DNA of 64,000 nucleotides from Pezicula radicicola. Lineage: Eukaryota; Ascomycota; Leotiomycetes; Helotiales; Dermateaceae. The stretch lies in contig PDUO01000010.1 of NCBI GenBank assembly GCA_003008705.1, positions 62,001-126,000 of the forward strand, written 5' to 3'. Positions 26,188 to 37,324 of the stretch are shown here, piece by piece. The notes under the pieces were generated by a model. It made no database searches. It was not told the origin of the DNA and worked only from the letters and a program-made list of their open reading frames with translations. Position numbers and translations under genes: made by a program. The first letter of the stretch is position 1. The number at the start of each line of letters is the position of its first letter.

Positions 26188-27066
26188 CTATTGTGCAGGT
26201 CGCGGTCCTATTTCCCACAACTCTCGACTACGCTGGAAGAGCGTGTTATGTGTGTCGTAATCTATGTCTTTTGGTATGTCGTCCTTGAGAAGCTGAAGAT
26301 ATTCTCGATCCATTCGGCTCCATGGTTGACATAATGAACACCTGCACTCCCCCAGAGGTGGGAACACTCGCTTTGCTGAGTCCCAAAAATAATGTAGGTG
26401 GAATACCTCCTCTACTCGATACGTCCATTTCCAAGTCCAGTCCAGTTCCTCTTGATTATTTTGACCTAGTGTAGCCCTGGTGCCTGGATAGAAAATTCTC
26501 TCGCAGAGGTTCGAGCAGCCATGGCACAACTCCTGAAGCGAATCACCTTGCATTGCTCTATGATAGCCACGATTCGCTGTACAGTCTAAACACGTTACAC
26601 ATACTCGTCGAACCCCACTTGCGCTGAACCTCTCGATCCTCTCACAAGCCTGGGTTGGCTTCTTCCCGTGCGTGCGGCTTGCTTTCGCATCCTCCCTTGG
26701 ATTGGATTTGCCCGTATACCAGCAATTCCACTTTCGATCTTGTATTAGGAAGATGTCATGATCTAACGAGATCGGAAGGCCGCTAGCTTCTGTACTCGGA
26801 ACTAGGGTTCCCATCAGAAGGTTGTAGCCTTTGTTGTACCGTTGGAGGCGCTGATATTGAGTCTCAGCGCATGCCTTGGCTTCTTTGCACACCAGGAACA
26901 GGACTGGACAGGGAGCATGCTTGATAGCCCTGAACGTTGGGCTGTTAACTAGACGATCCTGTCTTGGGACCGCCAGCAACCAAATCATGGTTCGTAGCTC
27001 GGCTGGGAGACTCGAGAATTTAATGAAGGTAGGATTCGGAAGAGGCACCGGCACTTTGACTTCCAT
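26188..27066 (-). CDS. 2EXR-domain protein
   Basis: A single-exon frame encodes 292 residues. Near residues 13-35, FIKFSSLPAELRTMIWLLAVPR is the 2EXR signature (an F-box-like motif abundant in Leotiomycetes and other Pezizomycotina), followed by PVLFLVCKEAKACAETQYQ. The middle and C-terminal parts contain Cys clusters (CVTCLDC, CHGCSNLCE, CRCSLC) that could bind zinc. Family proteins are of unknown molecular role and expand in lineage-specific families. No introns are needed. A leader rich in Val/Pro precedes the domain. Confidence 0.75.
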   Translation of the reverse strand: MEVKVPVPLPNPTFIKFSSLPAELRTMIWLLAVPRQDRLVNSPTFRAIKHAPCPVLFLVCKEAKACAETQYQRLQRYNKGYNLLMGTLVPSTEASGLPISLDHDIFLIQDRKWNCWYTGKSNPREDAKASRTHGKKPTQACERIERFSASGVRRVCVTCLDCTANRGYHRAMQGDSLQELCHGCSNLCERIFYPGTRATLGQNNQEELDWTWKWTYRVEEVFHLHYFWDSAKRVFPPLGECRCSLCQPWSRMDREYLQLLKDDIPKDIDYDTHNTLFQRSRELWEIGPRPAQ

Positions 27067-28343
27067 CTTGTTCTCGATCTAAAGTCGATTTCGATTTGGG
27101 AGAGCACGATCGGCGAGTTGTCGGTAGTGTTTTACTCGAAGCGTCCACCAGCAGGATGTAAATTGAGCAAGGTGGAAAAGATAGATAGGGAATTTAGAAG
27201 AAGCGCTTATGCAGCACGCGTCGATGATGCATATTGGACAGCTTGTGCGACTCGAGTCGGTGCTTGTGTAGTGTGGTGGGTAAGAAGGGAAACGTGGTCG
27301 GGAATTTGCCGATACTGGGTATTTTGGTCGTGGTTTTCGACGTGCGTCTAGAAAACGAGACGAGGTTGCGGACAGGAAAGTTGAGGCAGCGAGATCGCGG
27401 GGAATGAGGTTGACAGAACGCCAGAGTGGGGTGAGTTGCTGCCTGAGGATTTAGTTGACATGGGCGAACATGATGACATTCCCTTTTTGCAATGAGTCAG
27501 TCTTGACTCTGCCTTCAACGACCTAAGATCTCGAAGTTAATGATCACTTTGGATTTGGTCATCAAAGTAAATAAGCGATATGTCCTCATACTGTCAGCCT
27601 TACGACCGATCTTTTGTCAATCAGTCGGCATTGCAGCAGCACCTCAATTCTTCGTTTCATGCTCCACGAACATTCAACAATCAATAAGCACTCAGCTCTA
27701 GGGTGTGATAGGTGCGATAGGTGCGATCGGAAGTTTGATAACCAACTAGCATCTTAATTCTCTAGCCCATAAGCCCGTCCCATCTGGCTCGATAAATGGG
27801 AGACTCCGCAGGTACGTTATTGTCTTTCTGAGTTCACATCTGGAGTCAGATATCCAGCTGTACGCTCGACAAACATCTGGCTCTTCATCACTTAGTTAAT
27901 CTCTTAAATTATAGCACAATTACATTCCACGCCGTAGCACCTCCCCGTAAAAGCCCTTGTTTGGAGTCGTTCGGAAGGGACATATTGGGTTAGGGGCCGA
28001 ATGACCAGCGACACCGACGTGGGACAATGTTGACCTGGGCAAGGCCCGTCGGTGGGCATGGTATCATAAGGATCCCGCGTGTCCCAAGTAGAAAGGAGGG
28101 CCCGAGTAGTGATATCAGAAAGGAAATGGAGTCACAGATAGAGAATCAACCAGTGGCATTGGAAGCAATTACGATTATACTACTGAAACCCTACGAAGCG
28201 GTAATATATCCCTTCTATTTGCGCCCATGATTCGAAGACTGAATGTAGCACAGTAATTAGTCACGATGCCCGCGCAGGGCCCGCCCCAAGAAACCCACCT
28301 TGAATTCTACTCTCCCTGCTGTACAATTCTCTGCGGTCTGCGC
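27067..28343. other. Intergenic, no gene seen
   Basis: The spacer holds the upstream region of the 2EXR gene. Short open frames at 27,118-27,351 and 28,027-28,230 look random. A small GGTGCGATAG repeat occurs near 27,708-27,730. Confidence 0.5.
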
Positions 28344-30097
28344 TTAATACATACGTGCCACTGGTGCTCTCCATGGCACTGAGACTACGATCGTCTGTGC
28401 CACTTCTGGCTCTGGCTCTGGTGCTGGCTCTGGTTCTAGTTCAGTGTCGTCGGCCGCTTGTACAATACTCTTACGCTTCCGGCCGCGGGTCCTCTTTGCC
28501 TGCAATTCTTTCGCGGCATGTGCTACTTCTGGCTCCGCCTCTAATACAGTATTCTTACGCTCTCGGCCACGTTTTCCCTTGCCTTTCACAGCATCTTTCG
28601 TAGCACGCTTTGCTCGTGCCTCCTCAATGTCTTCATAACTCATCACCTTCCCTTCCCCTTTCCCTAGTACTACGGACTTGGCTGATCGGCGAACTTTGGC
28701 TTCGTTGTTTATGCTTGTCAAGAATGAATTTCGTTCATCGAGGAGGGTACAATAAGCAATAGATCTTTAGCCGGCATTGGCAAGCTTCTGTACATGCCTT
28801 TGTAGCCGTGGTATACTTGACTCGGTAAGTGTACTAGTATCCTGTTTGTGCAGCGACATGAGAGCATCTGCTGTTACTGGTGTCACGGGCGTTTATGGTA
28901 CCTCATCTTGTTGACGCAAACCTGTCTCCATCTCATTGGCCCTCTGGACAGTTGAATGAGACGGGGGCTTCGGTATTTTCCTTAGTACTCTGTCTGCGTT
29001 CAGCGGGAACAATCCACAGGCCGCCCATGCGGACGTGATATTTCTCTTCGTGAACGCCTTCTCCCTTGCAGAGCTGTATACAGAGGTGAAATGTTCCTTG
29101 CCAATTGTGTTCACACCGCCCCGATATAGTCGCTCGACTTCGTCTCGATAGGCATCCTTCAGAGGTACAAAGACTCCGACGTCACAGGGCTGAAGCTTGT
29201 GGGTGGTATGTGAGGGGAGGCGACAGAGAGTAATGTTGTTTTCAAAATAAAACTGCAAGACTTCGAGGGTCTCATGCGTCCCAAACCACTTGGAGCTCTG
29301 AACTGAGGATACAAGTGTGATACATTCTTCTAACCGTCTAAAGGGCAAAGACAACTATTTATAGTTGTCAGGTGTAGCTCATGTGACTCACAGTCACATG
29401 AGTCACATCACGTGATCAGGGATCCAACTAAACCCATCGGAAATTAATACTCGTGGCTTCTGGTTAGCCTGCCCCTTGGTTTGGGGATCGAAAACACGCT
29501 TGAGCCACTCAAAGCTGATCTTGGAGTCGGTGTATCCAGATTCGGAGTATACATACTGCCATCCAGGGGTAGGGAATGTAGTCCAATTGCTTCGATGGGT
29601 AGTGGCTGGCCAAATAATCATTGGTAATAAAGACCTACTGTTTCCACTGATACACTCAATGGCAGTCACCGTGGTTCGCTTGACGCCTGCGCCTCTGTAG
29701 TCTCGCCGATCGTCTTTACTTACGAGGACCTTGACAGAGTTGAGTATATACAGTATAACTCCTGTCTCGTCCATATTATAGATATTCTCTGGTAGAATAG
29801 CCGGATCGTTCAAGACCTTCCCGATTACCTCAAACCAGTGTATTATCTTATCGTATATATTTTTCTCATGGCGGTTCCAGTCCAGTCCAGCGCCTTCATT
29901 CGTCGTGATTTGAGTACTGGATGACGCTTCTGGAAGGCTTGAGCCCAGTTCTTATTCGGAGGCTTGGTTGCTTTATTCGTCGTGGAACGCCGGCGGGCGA
30001 TACTAAAGGCGAGGGACGGCAGATACTTGATTCGCACAGGTAATATGCAAGAAATTTGAGGTCTTAGGTAGCAACATAGGTTCCTTCTCCCCTCCAC
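28344..30097 (-). pseudogene. Pogo/Fot1-type (DDE) transposase, broken
   Basis: Reading from high to low coordinates: a CENP-B-like HTH part (LPSLAFSIARRRSTTNKA...NWAQAFQKRHPVLKSRR), IYNMDETGV with the first catalytic Asp, SRSLLPMIIWPA, the second-Asp motif ISDGF|GTHE, and LCRLPSHTTHKLQPCDVGVF with the last Asp. Then come an SAWAACGLFPLNADRVL segment and a basic/acidic low-complexity tail with GKGKRGRERK and PEPEPE repeats. Breaks seen: a GGACT duplication near 29,880 shifts frame; a 142-bp insertion at 29,288-29,429 splits the DGF/GTHE codons; and in-frame TAA stops follow DEVP and KLANAG. Normal composition with few stops implies a younger loss than the 5' block. The ends of the element were not found. 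Confidence 0.85.
29288..29429. mobile_element. 142-bp MITE-like insertion in transposase
   Basis: The insertion sits exactly inside the conserved DGFGTHE motif of the host transposase. AAACC flanks it on both sides (29,283-29,287 and 29,430-29,434), a 5-bp target-site duplication. Its ends ACTTGGAGCT and GGATCCAACT form an imperfect inverted pair (7 of 10 positions). It contains CACGTGA and CATGTGAC palindromes and a TATAAATAG inside a small inverted repeat. Confidence 0.7.
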
Positions 30098-30920
30098 CTC
30101 TTATCTTCTGACGAGTTCCTCGTTAACTTGTTACATGCTTTGTTCGGGGGTGTTGTTTGCGACTTCTCTGTGGCAGTTCGTAGTTTCTTGATTTAGACCT
30201 TATCTGCTTCATCGAGGAGCAGGTTCTCGTTGCTTCTCTCTCACCGCCTTCCGCTTGTTTTTTTTTGTCGATCTCTGTCGTCCCGCGCTGCCACGCCGCT
30301 TAGGCTAATACGTTTTCAGTATTAGCGACTCCGGCTGCGCGCCTCCCCGCTTCCGTAATACCTCAGGCCACACGTAAGTACTGACTGAAATTGGTTCTCG
30401 GCCCAAACTAACCAACTATGGTTAAGTTACTCGGTTATATGCTATTTTCCTTGAATAACCTGCTACGTTGATTTACATGAAAATCAAGCAAATACCTCAC
30501 AAAATCAATGGTTCTTATCGTGAACAGAATGTAACTAATTCTGCCAACTCAAATATCACCCCTAACTCCCAACCCCTTAGTGCTTTATATGCTACCCGTT
30601 TGCTGCAACTTCTCCTTAAACCAACATCTCCTGGTCAGCGCAATCAACATATATCTGAGTCTCCCTCAAGACTACTCTCGTATCACTGAGCACGCGCACC
30701 TCTAATTCATTCCCCAGACCAATGTCGGAGACTCTAGTCCTTCCTCAAACCCCCAAAGAACCCTAAGTCTGGCGATCTCTAGAAGCACAATCTTACGGGA
30801 GAAGAGGCCATATTCGTCGCAGTTGACGACTAACTCGCTGAAATTTTACCGGGTCGATCTGATGATGGGAAGCGACTTCGTTAAGTTTATGGTCTTTGCT
30901 AGGATTGACCACCTCACGCA
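30098..30920. other. Upstream transposon remnant and spacer
   Basis: The part near 30,100-30,310 reads on the minus strand as a degraded basic N-terminal region of the transposase. The rest has no recognised gene. Confidence 0.4.
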
Positions 30921-32658
30921 CTAGGTCGTAATGAGGAGCGGTGCAGAGGATAGCTGCTGTTCGATAGAGTCGACTGAAGCATGACTATCCTCTAGCTGCT
31001 TGGAATCGTTGTTGCCCTGAATTGGAGGTTGCCTCCCTTCCTGCCTGTTCCAGCCAATAATTTGCAATCTCATGTGCAATTCAGAGATAATATCTCCTTT
31101 TGGCGTAGTGAATTCATCCTCTTCCTCCTCAGATACGTCATGAGTCGGCGTGCCTTTGTCGTCTTCTGTGATCACGTTGATTGATTTGGCAACAGCTGAA
31201 GGTCGTTCTTGCCCGCCCCAAGCCGCCGTGTGATGATCCATGACGGAATTGCTCTTCTCTTGCCCATCAGTATTTTCTAGTAGAGTACGTTCTGCTTCGG
31301 CCAGAGCTCCTATGTCGGGGACCTTATGGTCAGTGTCTTTTGCGGAGAAGACGTGTCGCAGCTCACTGGGCGGGCTGTGGTGGATCATCGATCTGTATTT
31401 GTCAACAAATATTTCAAAGAATAGGTCAAAAACACTCGCCATAATGACATCCGCCCTACCTTCCTCGACTGGGCACAATAGCCCACCTGGCGAGAGCCAA
31501 TAACGATTGACATTATCTTCAATCCAATCATTCAGGATCTTCTTTTCCTCTGCAGTGACAAAAACGCCTGGTTGGGCCACCCCTTGGAGGATGTTGTGGA
31601 CGGTCTTAGTGATTCTGAAAACTCCTGGTCTTGGTTTAGGCATATACCTGTATGACTAAAATTAGCTTTAGGACAAGTCAATCTCAGGCATGAGATACGT
31701 ACCAAGTCAGGTCAACGTTCATAACCTTCGCTAGTCTGACAAGAGCGTGTCTCATCAACGCAACTCCACCTCCTTGCGGGGTACTACTGAAGAATGCAAT
31801 TTTTGTTTTGGTCTTCTTCAGTGTGGTCACATAGTGCGTCATTGAATCCCATGTATGAGCGCCACAAGATTTCTTTAAATCCTCGACAGTAAGTATGTGG
31901 GCTCGCTCTCCTGAATCAACTTCTACAATGCCTCTGTAGCCGACTTGCAGTAATGGGGCGAGATTTGGGCCGAAATACCTACCGAAATTTGTCAGCGACC
32001 GAAATTTGGATGTAGGACAAAAACGTTGGAAATAATAAAGTGGAATAAAACACTTAGAGTACATAGCTCACATTTAAGGAAGGTGAGGTCATACATTCTA
32101 CACTTTCTTGCCATTAAATCTGCCTGCTCATCAACACACTTGGCACTCCAAAAGCTCCGGCCCTTGAACTCGGTCTCATGTTCTTCCAGTTCAGGCATGC
32201 TTGAAATCGGCACAATGTCTAGCTCCAACCACAGTCTTGAGTATAGCTTTGGAGCCCTCTTAAAGAGCTCATATGGTTGGCTAGCACCGACAACTTTGCT
32301 AAGATTCTGGTGCTTAGATGTCTCCAATTCTTTGATGACATAGTCTGCAATTAGGTCCTCTCCCTTCTCCAATCCACCATTTATCTCGATATTCTTGACG
32401 GAAAAATCAAGAGGTAGGTGCTGTCGTTGATGGCGACTGCAACGACGGCAGTGTGAAAATCGCTGAAGGCGGCTGAGATGCCAACATAGAGGGTCTAATA
32501 TTGTCAACCTGAGCTCTGCGGTACACACAATTGGTGGTGAGAATGCTTACGGTGAGAGATGGTGCAAAAGGCCCTTCCCCAGCTACAAGCCGACAGAGTC
32601 TGTAAATTCGATAGGTAGACTGCTTTACATGGAACTCCTTGCCATCAAAGCATAGCAT
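30921..32658 (-). pseudogene. ccg-9: Truncated trehalose phosphorylase (CCG-9-type) gene
   Basis: The segments match the N-terminal half of fungal trehalose phosphorylase/clock-controlled protein 9 (GT4). Exon 1 is 32658-32551 (HVKQSTYRIYRLCRLVAG...APSLT). Exon 2 starts at 32494 (TLYVGISAAFSDFHTAVVAVAINDSTY...) and, after a frame break near 32,385-32,395, continues with DYVIKELETSKHQNLSKVVGA, KRAPKLYSRLWLELDIVPI and DEQADLMARKC. Next are 31978-31703 (MYFGPNLAPLLQVGYRGIVEVDSGE, FFSSTPQGGGVALMRHALVRL) and 31647-30921 (WYMPKPRPGVFRITKT, RYWLSPGGLLCP). Introns are 56, 116 and 55 bp. After VEEGRADVI the family normally continues into a catalytic Rossmann domain. Here an unrelated acidic tail of about 160 residues follows (EEEEDEF), so the phosphorylase active site is missing. 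Confidence 0.75.
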
Positions 32659-33010
32659 ACGGCCTCAAGCCCTTGGGGGTCGACCGTAGAGGAGTTGGTA
32701 CTCTGCAGGGCGGTGTCACATTCCTCGAGGAGATGGTCGGACCGCCCTGGAGTAGGTGTAGGTGTTTGTTCTCGATCATTATGATGATTGTTCTTCGTAA
32801 TGTAAATCCAGATGACACAAGTTTGAATGAGAGACCTGATACTTTGATTGATCCTCGTATACTGATCATTCAGCTGCTGGAAGAATTTTTGCTAAATGAG
32901 TGTGATACAGCTTGTGTCAAGCAATGGAGTTACACACAAGGCTTGGGGGGTTCACAAGGCTGTGGCAACCAAAATATTTGTTTGTAGAACGAGAAGTCGG
33001 CTGTCGAATG

Positions 33011-33256
33011 TCATGTCTCGGACTTGGGGGAATTGTCCAGTAACTCGGTCGGTGGCAAATGGGATTGTGTCTTCGACCTGCTGTACGAATAGTTATTGCC
33101 CCGTAACTTGCAATTCGAGCACCGCGGCTGTTCCCCGCTGCATTTTTGATGCCTGGATTTGCACATGTCAAATGGTGGCGTGCGCTGCGTGGTCTTAGCG
33201 ACGCGATAGTTATGGGCTGATGACATCGTACTGGCGTATATCGTAAACGGGTACAA
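33011..33256 (-). pseudogene. Zn2Cys6 zinc-cluster relic
   Basis: An 81-residue frame contains FDMCKSRHQKCSGEQPRCSN followed by CKLRGNNYSYS. This is a zinc binuclear cluster in which the first Cys is now Phe and the last is now Tyr, so the six-Cys metal site is broken. No transcription-factor body follows in any frame. It lies upstream of the truncated phosphorylase gene and may be a leftover of a deleted regulator. Confidence 0.6.
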
Positions 33257-33704
33257 ATAGTTGTACGGTTATATCGTATGGGGTGATGGACTATAAAATG
33301 ATCAAGGTAATAGGCAGATTCATTGAGGTTCAGCGGAAGTCAGACCACGCGCTCGGGTGAATTTCCGGAAGCACCTTCGTGCTGCACAGCACAATGCCTT
33401 ACCGCGCTATAATCAACGAGTAGTTCTTACTGCCTCGCGTAATTCCCGAGGATCTTCGGCGACTTCACCTCCACCAACTGAGAGCTGTCAGGCCATGGCT
33501 TCGGTCTGGACTCTTTTTATTTGGCAACTCGTACAGTTGCATCAAGTCGCGCAACTTGATACAGCCATAAGAAGAAACCAGCCCTTCAGCCTTTGTCTAA
33601 CATCCATAATTTCAGCATCAAAAATCGACTTCGAATATAATTACTTCTAGTTTTCTTACACGAAAACAATTCTCACAAAAGTCGGAATCAATTAAATTTA
33701 CGTC

Positions 33705-34151
33705 ATGGCCAGCGAAGCTCTATCTGCAGCTGCAGCTGCATTAACCTCGATTCGGGTCGCATTTACTGGTGTCTTGTACTCGGCTATCATTGTGGGCGCA
33801 GGGTGGATCTTCGGCGTTCCGCACATGCTCATACTCTTAAAGCCTCGACTAGACGTTTCATCGATCGAAATTCTCAAAATACCGCTTGTTCTGATCACCG
33901 TCGCTTACGCAGCTGCTACTGCGATAGAATGGGCAAGTGTGTCGCCTGCTCGAACCATTCGGCTATGGACAGGAGGCATTACAATAGGACTATTATATGC
34001 ATACGAAAGTTGGCTCGCTCATCTATTGGATAAAACAGCATCCTCTAGTGTATATCTCGGGCCGGACGATGCTGCATTAAGCTCCAAATACGCAGCATTG
34101 CTCCTGTTTGTAGGATTGCTTCCCTTGATAGTCAGTGAGAACGCTCTATAG
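33705..34151 (+). CDS. Small four-helix membrane protein, unknown
   Basis: An intact single-exon frame of 148 residues starts at an ATG in good context (TCATGGC). Four hydrophobic segments lie at about residues 18-43 (VAFTGVLYSAIIVGAGWIFG), 52-74, 83-102 and 126-146. Between helices 3 and 4 is a short polar loop (DKTASSSVYLGPDDAALSSK). There is no cleavable signal peptide and no motif I recognise. It stands alone between decayed genes yet has no lesions, so it is either functional or recently arrived. Similarly sized membrane proteins include orphan cluster proteins, but no assignment can be made. Confidence 0.6.
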   Translation: MASEALSAAAAALTSIRVAFTGVLYSAIIVGAGWIFGVPHMLILLKPRLDVSSIEILKIPLVLITVAYAAATAIEWASVSPARTIRLWTGGITIGLLYAYESWLAHLLDKTASSSVYLGPDDAALSSKYAALLLFVGLLPLIVSENAL

Positions 34152-36209
34152 ATCACATCATAGCGAACCCAGGGTATGAGTCTTGAACTTGTAGCGGAAT
34201 ATTGTGATGATAAAAGGTCTTAGTTTTGGTGTAGCATTACATTGCTGTCTGCTAGATGCCGTATAGTACAACTCGCACAAGTTTACAAAATAATTTTAGT
34301 AAGTAATAAAGAAGCTAGAGTTGAATTTGTGCTAATAGATTCTTGGTTAGATTCCTACCTCCAAATGTAACTTCATTCTATCAACCTCTTGATCAAGGCA
34401 TTATTTAGAACTGGAAGTACTACGTCAAGAGGCAATTCGTTCTGTTTATGGTTAAAACATTTGATGAAGGTCCTATATAGATTGGGCTCTTTATGTACTT
34501 AAATATAAGTGATTTGCTATGGTAATTGCTATGGGAATTTGTATGGGAACTGGTACAGAGTCGCATTTGAGCCTTATTTACTCGCGTGCCTCTGGCTATA
34601 CCGGATCTCTGGTTATAAAATTCTTATTCCGGTACAAGAGACTACTGAGTCGTAAATTGTATCCTTTTTAGCGAGACAGGCGATTATTAGCAGTTACGGA
34701 GGTTCCGGCCAAAAGTCATGCGAATATACCCGGATACTCACATGCAGCAGTCGTCGTCACACCCTTTCCGAAGACAAGAGAAAGTCATCCGCTCGTTCCT
34801 TTGCTGATTCAGCGCCACTGCTAAAAGGACGTGATGGCGGCCAATCAAAACAAAGCCTTTATTAGTTGTTCGCTAGAGTTGCTAAAATCAAGATCTTTCA
34901 GCCTCCGGCAGCGCCACCGGCGATAAAACTTCGGAGAATTCCATTTTCTACTTTCGATCTCGGCGAGTCTGCATTGTCTATCCTTGTAAGGTGACCATTA
35001 GGATCTAAGAGGGTTAGGAAAATTGATTTTTCTTTTTTCACTCCTAGCTATGAAGAGACATGAGTCCTTCTACTACTGATGTCACGTCATGACTTCCTTT
35101 TACATTTCTGTAATTCCAGAGTAGCTCTAAAATGGCAAATGCCGGAGTTGAACAAACTCTTTCCTGCCTTATTTTAACTGCAGCTGACAAGACAATGCAA
35201 CATCTCGATTGGTCTCGAGCCAAGTATTTATGCTGTTTCACCTTTATTCAATAGCTTTTAAATATGCCATTCGCGTTCATAGTAATACTGAGCTGAACAA
35301 GTTGCCTAAGCGGAGCCAAAGGTGCGGTTAAACCTGCAGGCGATCAGCCACCAATTCAAGGCTACTTTAGCACGTACAGATTCTATCCTGTGTATGAACA
35401 GCTAGCGGCCCAACATGCATCATAGTACTAGTCCTGTGCCAATCGCATTATATAGGAATCGACTATGTACAGTATGTCTTTTTTTTCAGTTTGCTTAGTT
35501 TTCTTCTTAAGTTGTCTTCCACAAGCCATTTCTACAGGCTGGCCATGAAAAAGGCAATAGGAGCCTTAAGTAAATCATGAGCGGATCGTGGCATGCCCAA
35601 ACCACAATGCGAAGATGGGGCGATGAAGACATAACACAAATTGATGTACACGCATCTATGGGTCTCGTAGAATAAGCCTTGCTTGGTAAAGTCTAGCCAC
35701 TGGAGACTTGTGAAATGGGAAAGTGGATGATACAATGCGCACTGTGAGAGGCTGGTAGACCCAGGTTAAATAAGGAGAATGTGGCTCTCTATAATATTGA
35801 TTTAGTTGTATGTCTTGGCAAGTTTTGGACTTCTTGACTATGATTTGGCGCACCTGTGCTAGTCGGTGAAAGTAGTCGGTGTATCAACTTCTGTTCTAGT
35901 TCACCTTTGTAGCCTAATCTAGACTAATTGATATACTCATCTCTTTCTTTTTAGCTTCTTAGCTTTCTCCCCTACTAGCCATGATTAAGAGGACTTAATG
36001 AAGTTAGAGGACTACGTTGAGTTGAAAAGCCTCAGCTGAGGGCTTAATGAAGTTAGAGGACTGCATTGAGCTAAAAGGCCTCAGCTGAGGGCTTGTGATG
36101 TGATATAGGGGGTTGTAAGATATAAGAAGTAATGGATCACCCTACTACTTCTATCAGCAACCGCACTCATAACAGAATATACTCTCCTCCCAAGAATTTT
36201 CAACTCAAA
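34152..36209. other. Two-kilobase intergenic region
   Basis: No convincing coding sequence is seen on either strand. The only structure noted is the 49-bp tandem duplication at 35,994-36,091. The final 120 bp are the promoter and leader of the secreted-protein gene at 36,210. Confidence 0.6.
35994..36091. repeat. 49-bp tandem duplication, two units
   Basis: Two adjacent units begin CTTAATGAAGTTAGAGGACT and end in CCTCAGCTGAGG, differing at a few positions. The CCTCAGCTGAGG end is a perfect 12-bp palindrome in each unit. They sit about 120 bp upstream of the 36,210 start codon, so they could be promoter elements. Confidence 0.75.
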
Positions 36210-37172
36210 ATGGGTCTCCACCTTTTTGGCCGTGTCCTTACAACCGCCCTTCTCGCTATCACCTCCGTCCAAGCTTCGCCGTACTTCAGCTCTCTTAACG
36301 CCAGAGATTTGTTTGTTCCCTCTACGACATGCGATAATCTTGTTGTCGGGGCAACAAACACAGTGATTGGCCAAGTATGCATTAGTGTCCTAGATGGCAT
36401 TCTAACTGTCAACTACGGGCCTATTGTACCCTACACCTACACCGAGGTTCATGTCTATGTAGACACAACGGTACCTACTAACCGTGCGCCCGGCTCATTC
36501 CCATATTCATCGGCCCCTGGCGGTGCTTGCACTATCCCTGCCAGTAATTCAACAGCTACATGTACAATTCCAGTCCAACCTTCATGGCGCGCGTGTGGCC
36601 AGACCCTCTACATTGCTACACACGCTGCTATATCCTCTCCAAGTACAGGCGGACAAACAGCGTGGGGAGCAGGAACTTGCTTTGGTGGTACCACAGGGGG
36701 CAATTGTGCAAAGTACTGGATGTTCCAGACGCAATGCTTCTGCAGGTCAACATCTATCATCCCACCAGTCACTTATACTGTATGTAGCGGGTCCATGTGT
36801 TATTTGTGTCGGGGGAGCAGTTGAACTGATGAGTCTCACAGTCAACCTCTGTTACTACAATTACATCTACTTCTAGCACGGAGTATTTGACCTCAACCAC
36901 GGTATGTGGAAAGCCCACTCATTACGAGATCTAGTCTTGCTAATGCCATTCTCAAAGTCGGTAGCCACATACACAGTCACTTCCAGCAGTGTAATCGAAT
37001 TCTCGACCACCGTAAGTCAATTGTCCTGTCTGAACAACGATAACGAGAAACTGATATAGTCTTGTAGTCATATGATACTATAACATCTACGTCTTCAAGT
37101 ATACTTTTCTCTACCTCCACCCCTGATCCAATTACCACCACTGTCTCATGCCTCAGCCCTTCACCAGCCTAG
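36210..37172 (+). CDS. Secreted Ser/Thr-rich protein with mini-exons
   Basis: Four exons (36210-36779, 36842-36901, 36958-37011, 37068-37172) give 262 residues. Residues 1-22 are a signal peptide (LTTALLAITSVQA). The next part of about 165 residues has paired Cys and an aromatic-rich fold (YGPIVPYTYTEVHVYVDTT, GTCFGG, FQTQCFC). The C-terminal tail is Ser/Thr-only repeats such as TSTSSTEYLTSTT and TVTSSSVIEFSTT, likely O-glycosylated. All three introns are phase 0 and fall at the same repeat position (TT|S or T|S), so each mini-exon of 54-60 bp encodes one repeat. I chose the ATG at 36,210 because it opens a signal peptide; an upstream in-frame ATG adds 26 polar residues. Probably a wall or extracellular protein. 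Confidence 0.7.
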
Positions 37173-37324
37173 GTTGCTGATGAAATACTGTGGAGCGGTT
37201 GTCTGGAGGTTTTGCTGCGATAAACGATGTGGAGGAATAATGAGAATTGAGTTATGGCGGGTTCCGAAAAATGTTGCTTAAAATGATATGTGGTGAAGAT
37301 TTTGTGTCATTAAATTAATTGTTA

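Noticed and set aside
30468..30689. Plus-strand frame of 73 codons
   Set aside because: No motif, no good start context and no splice partners.
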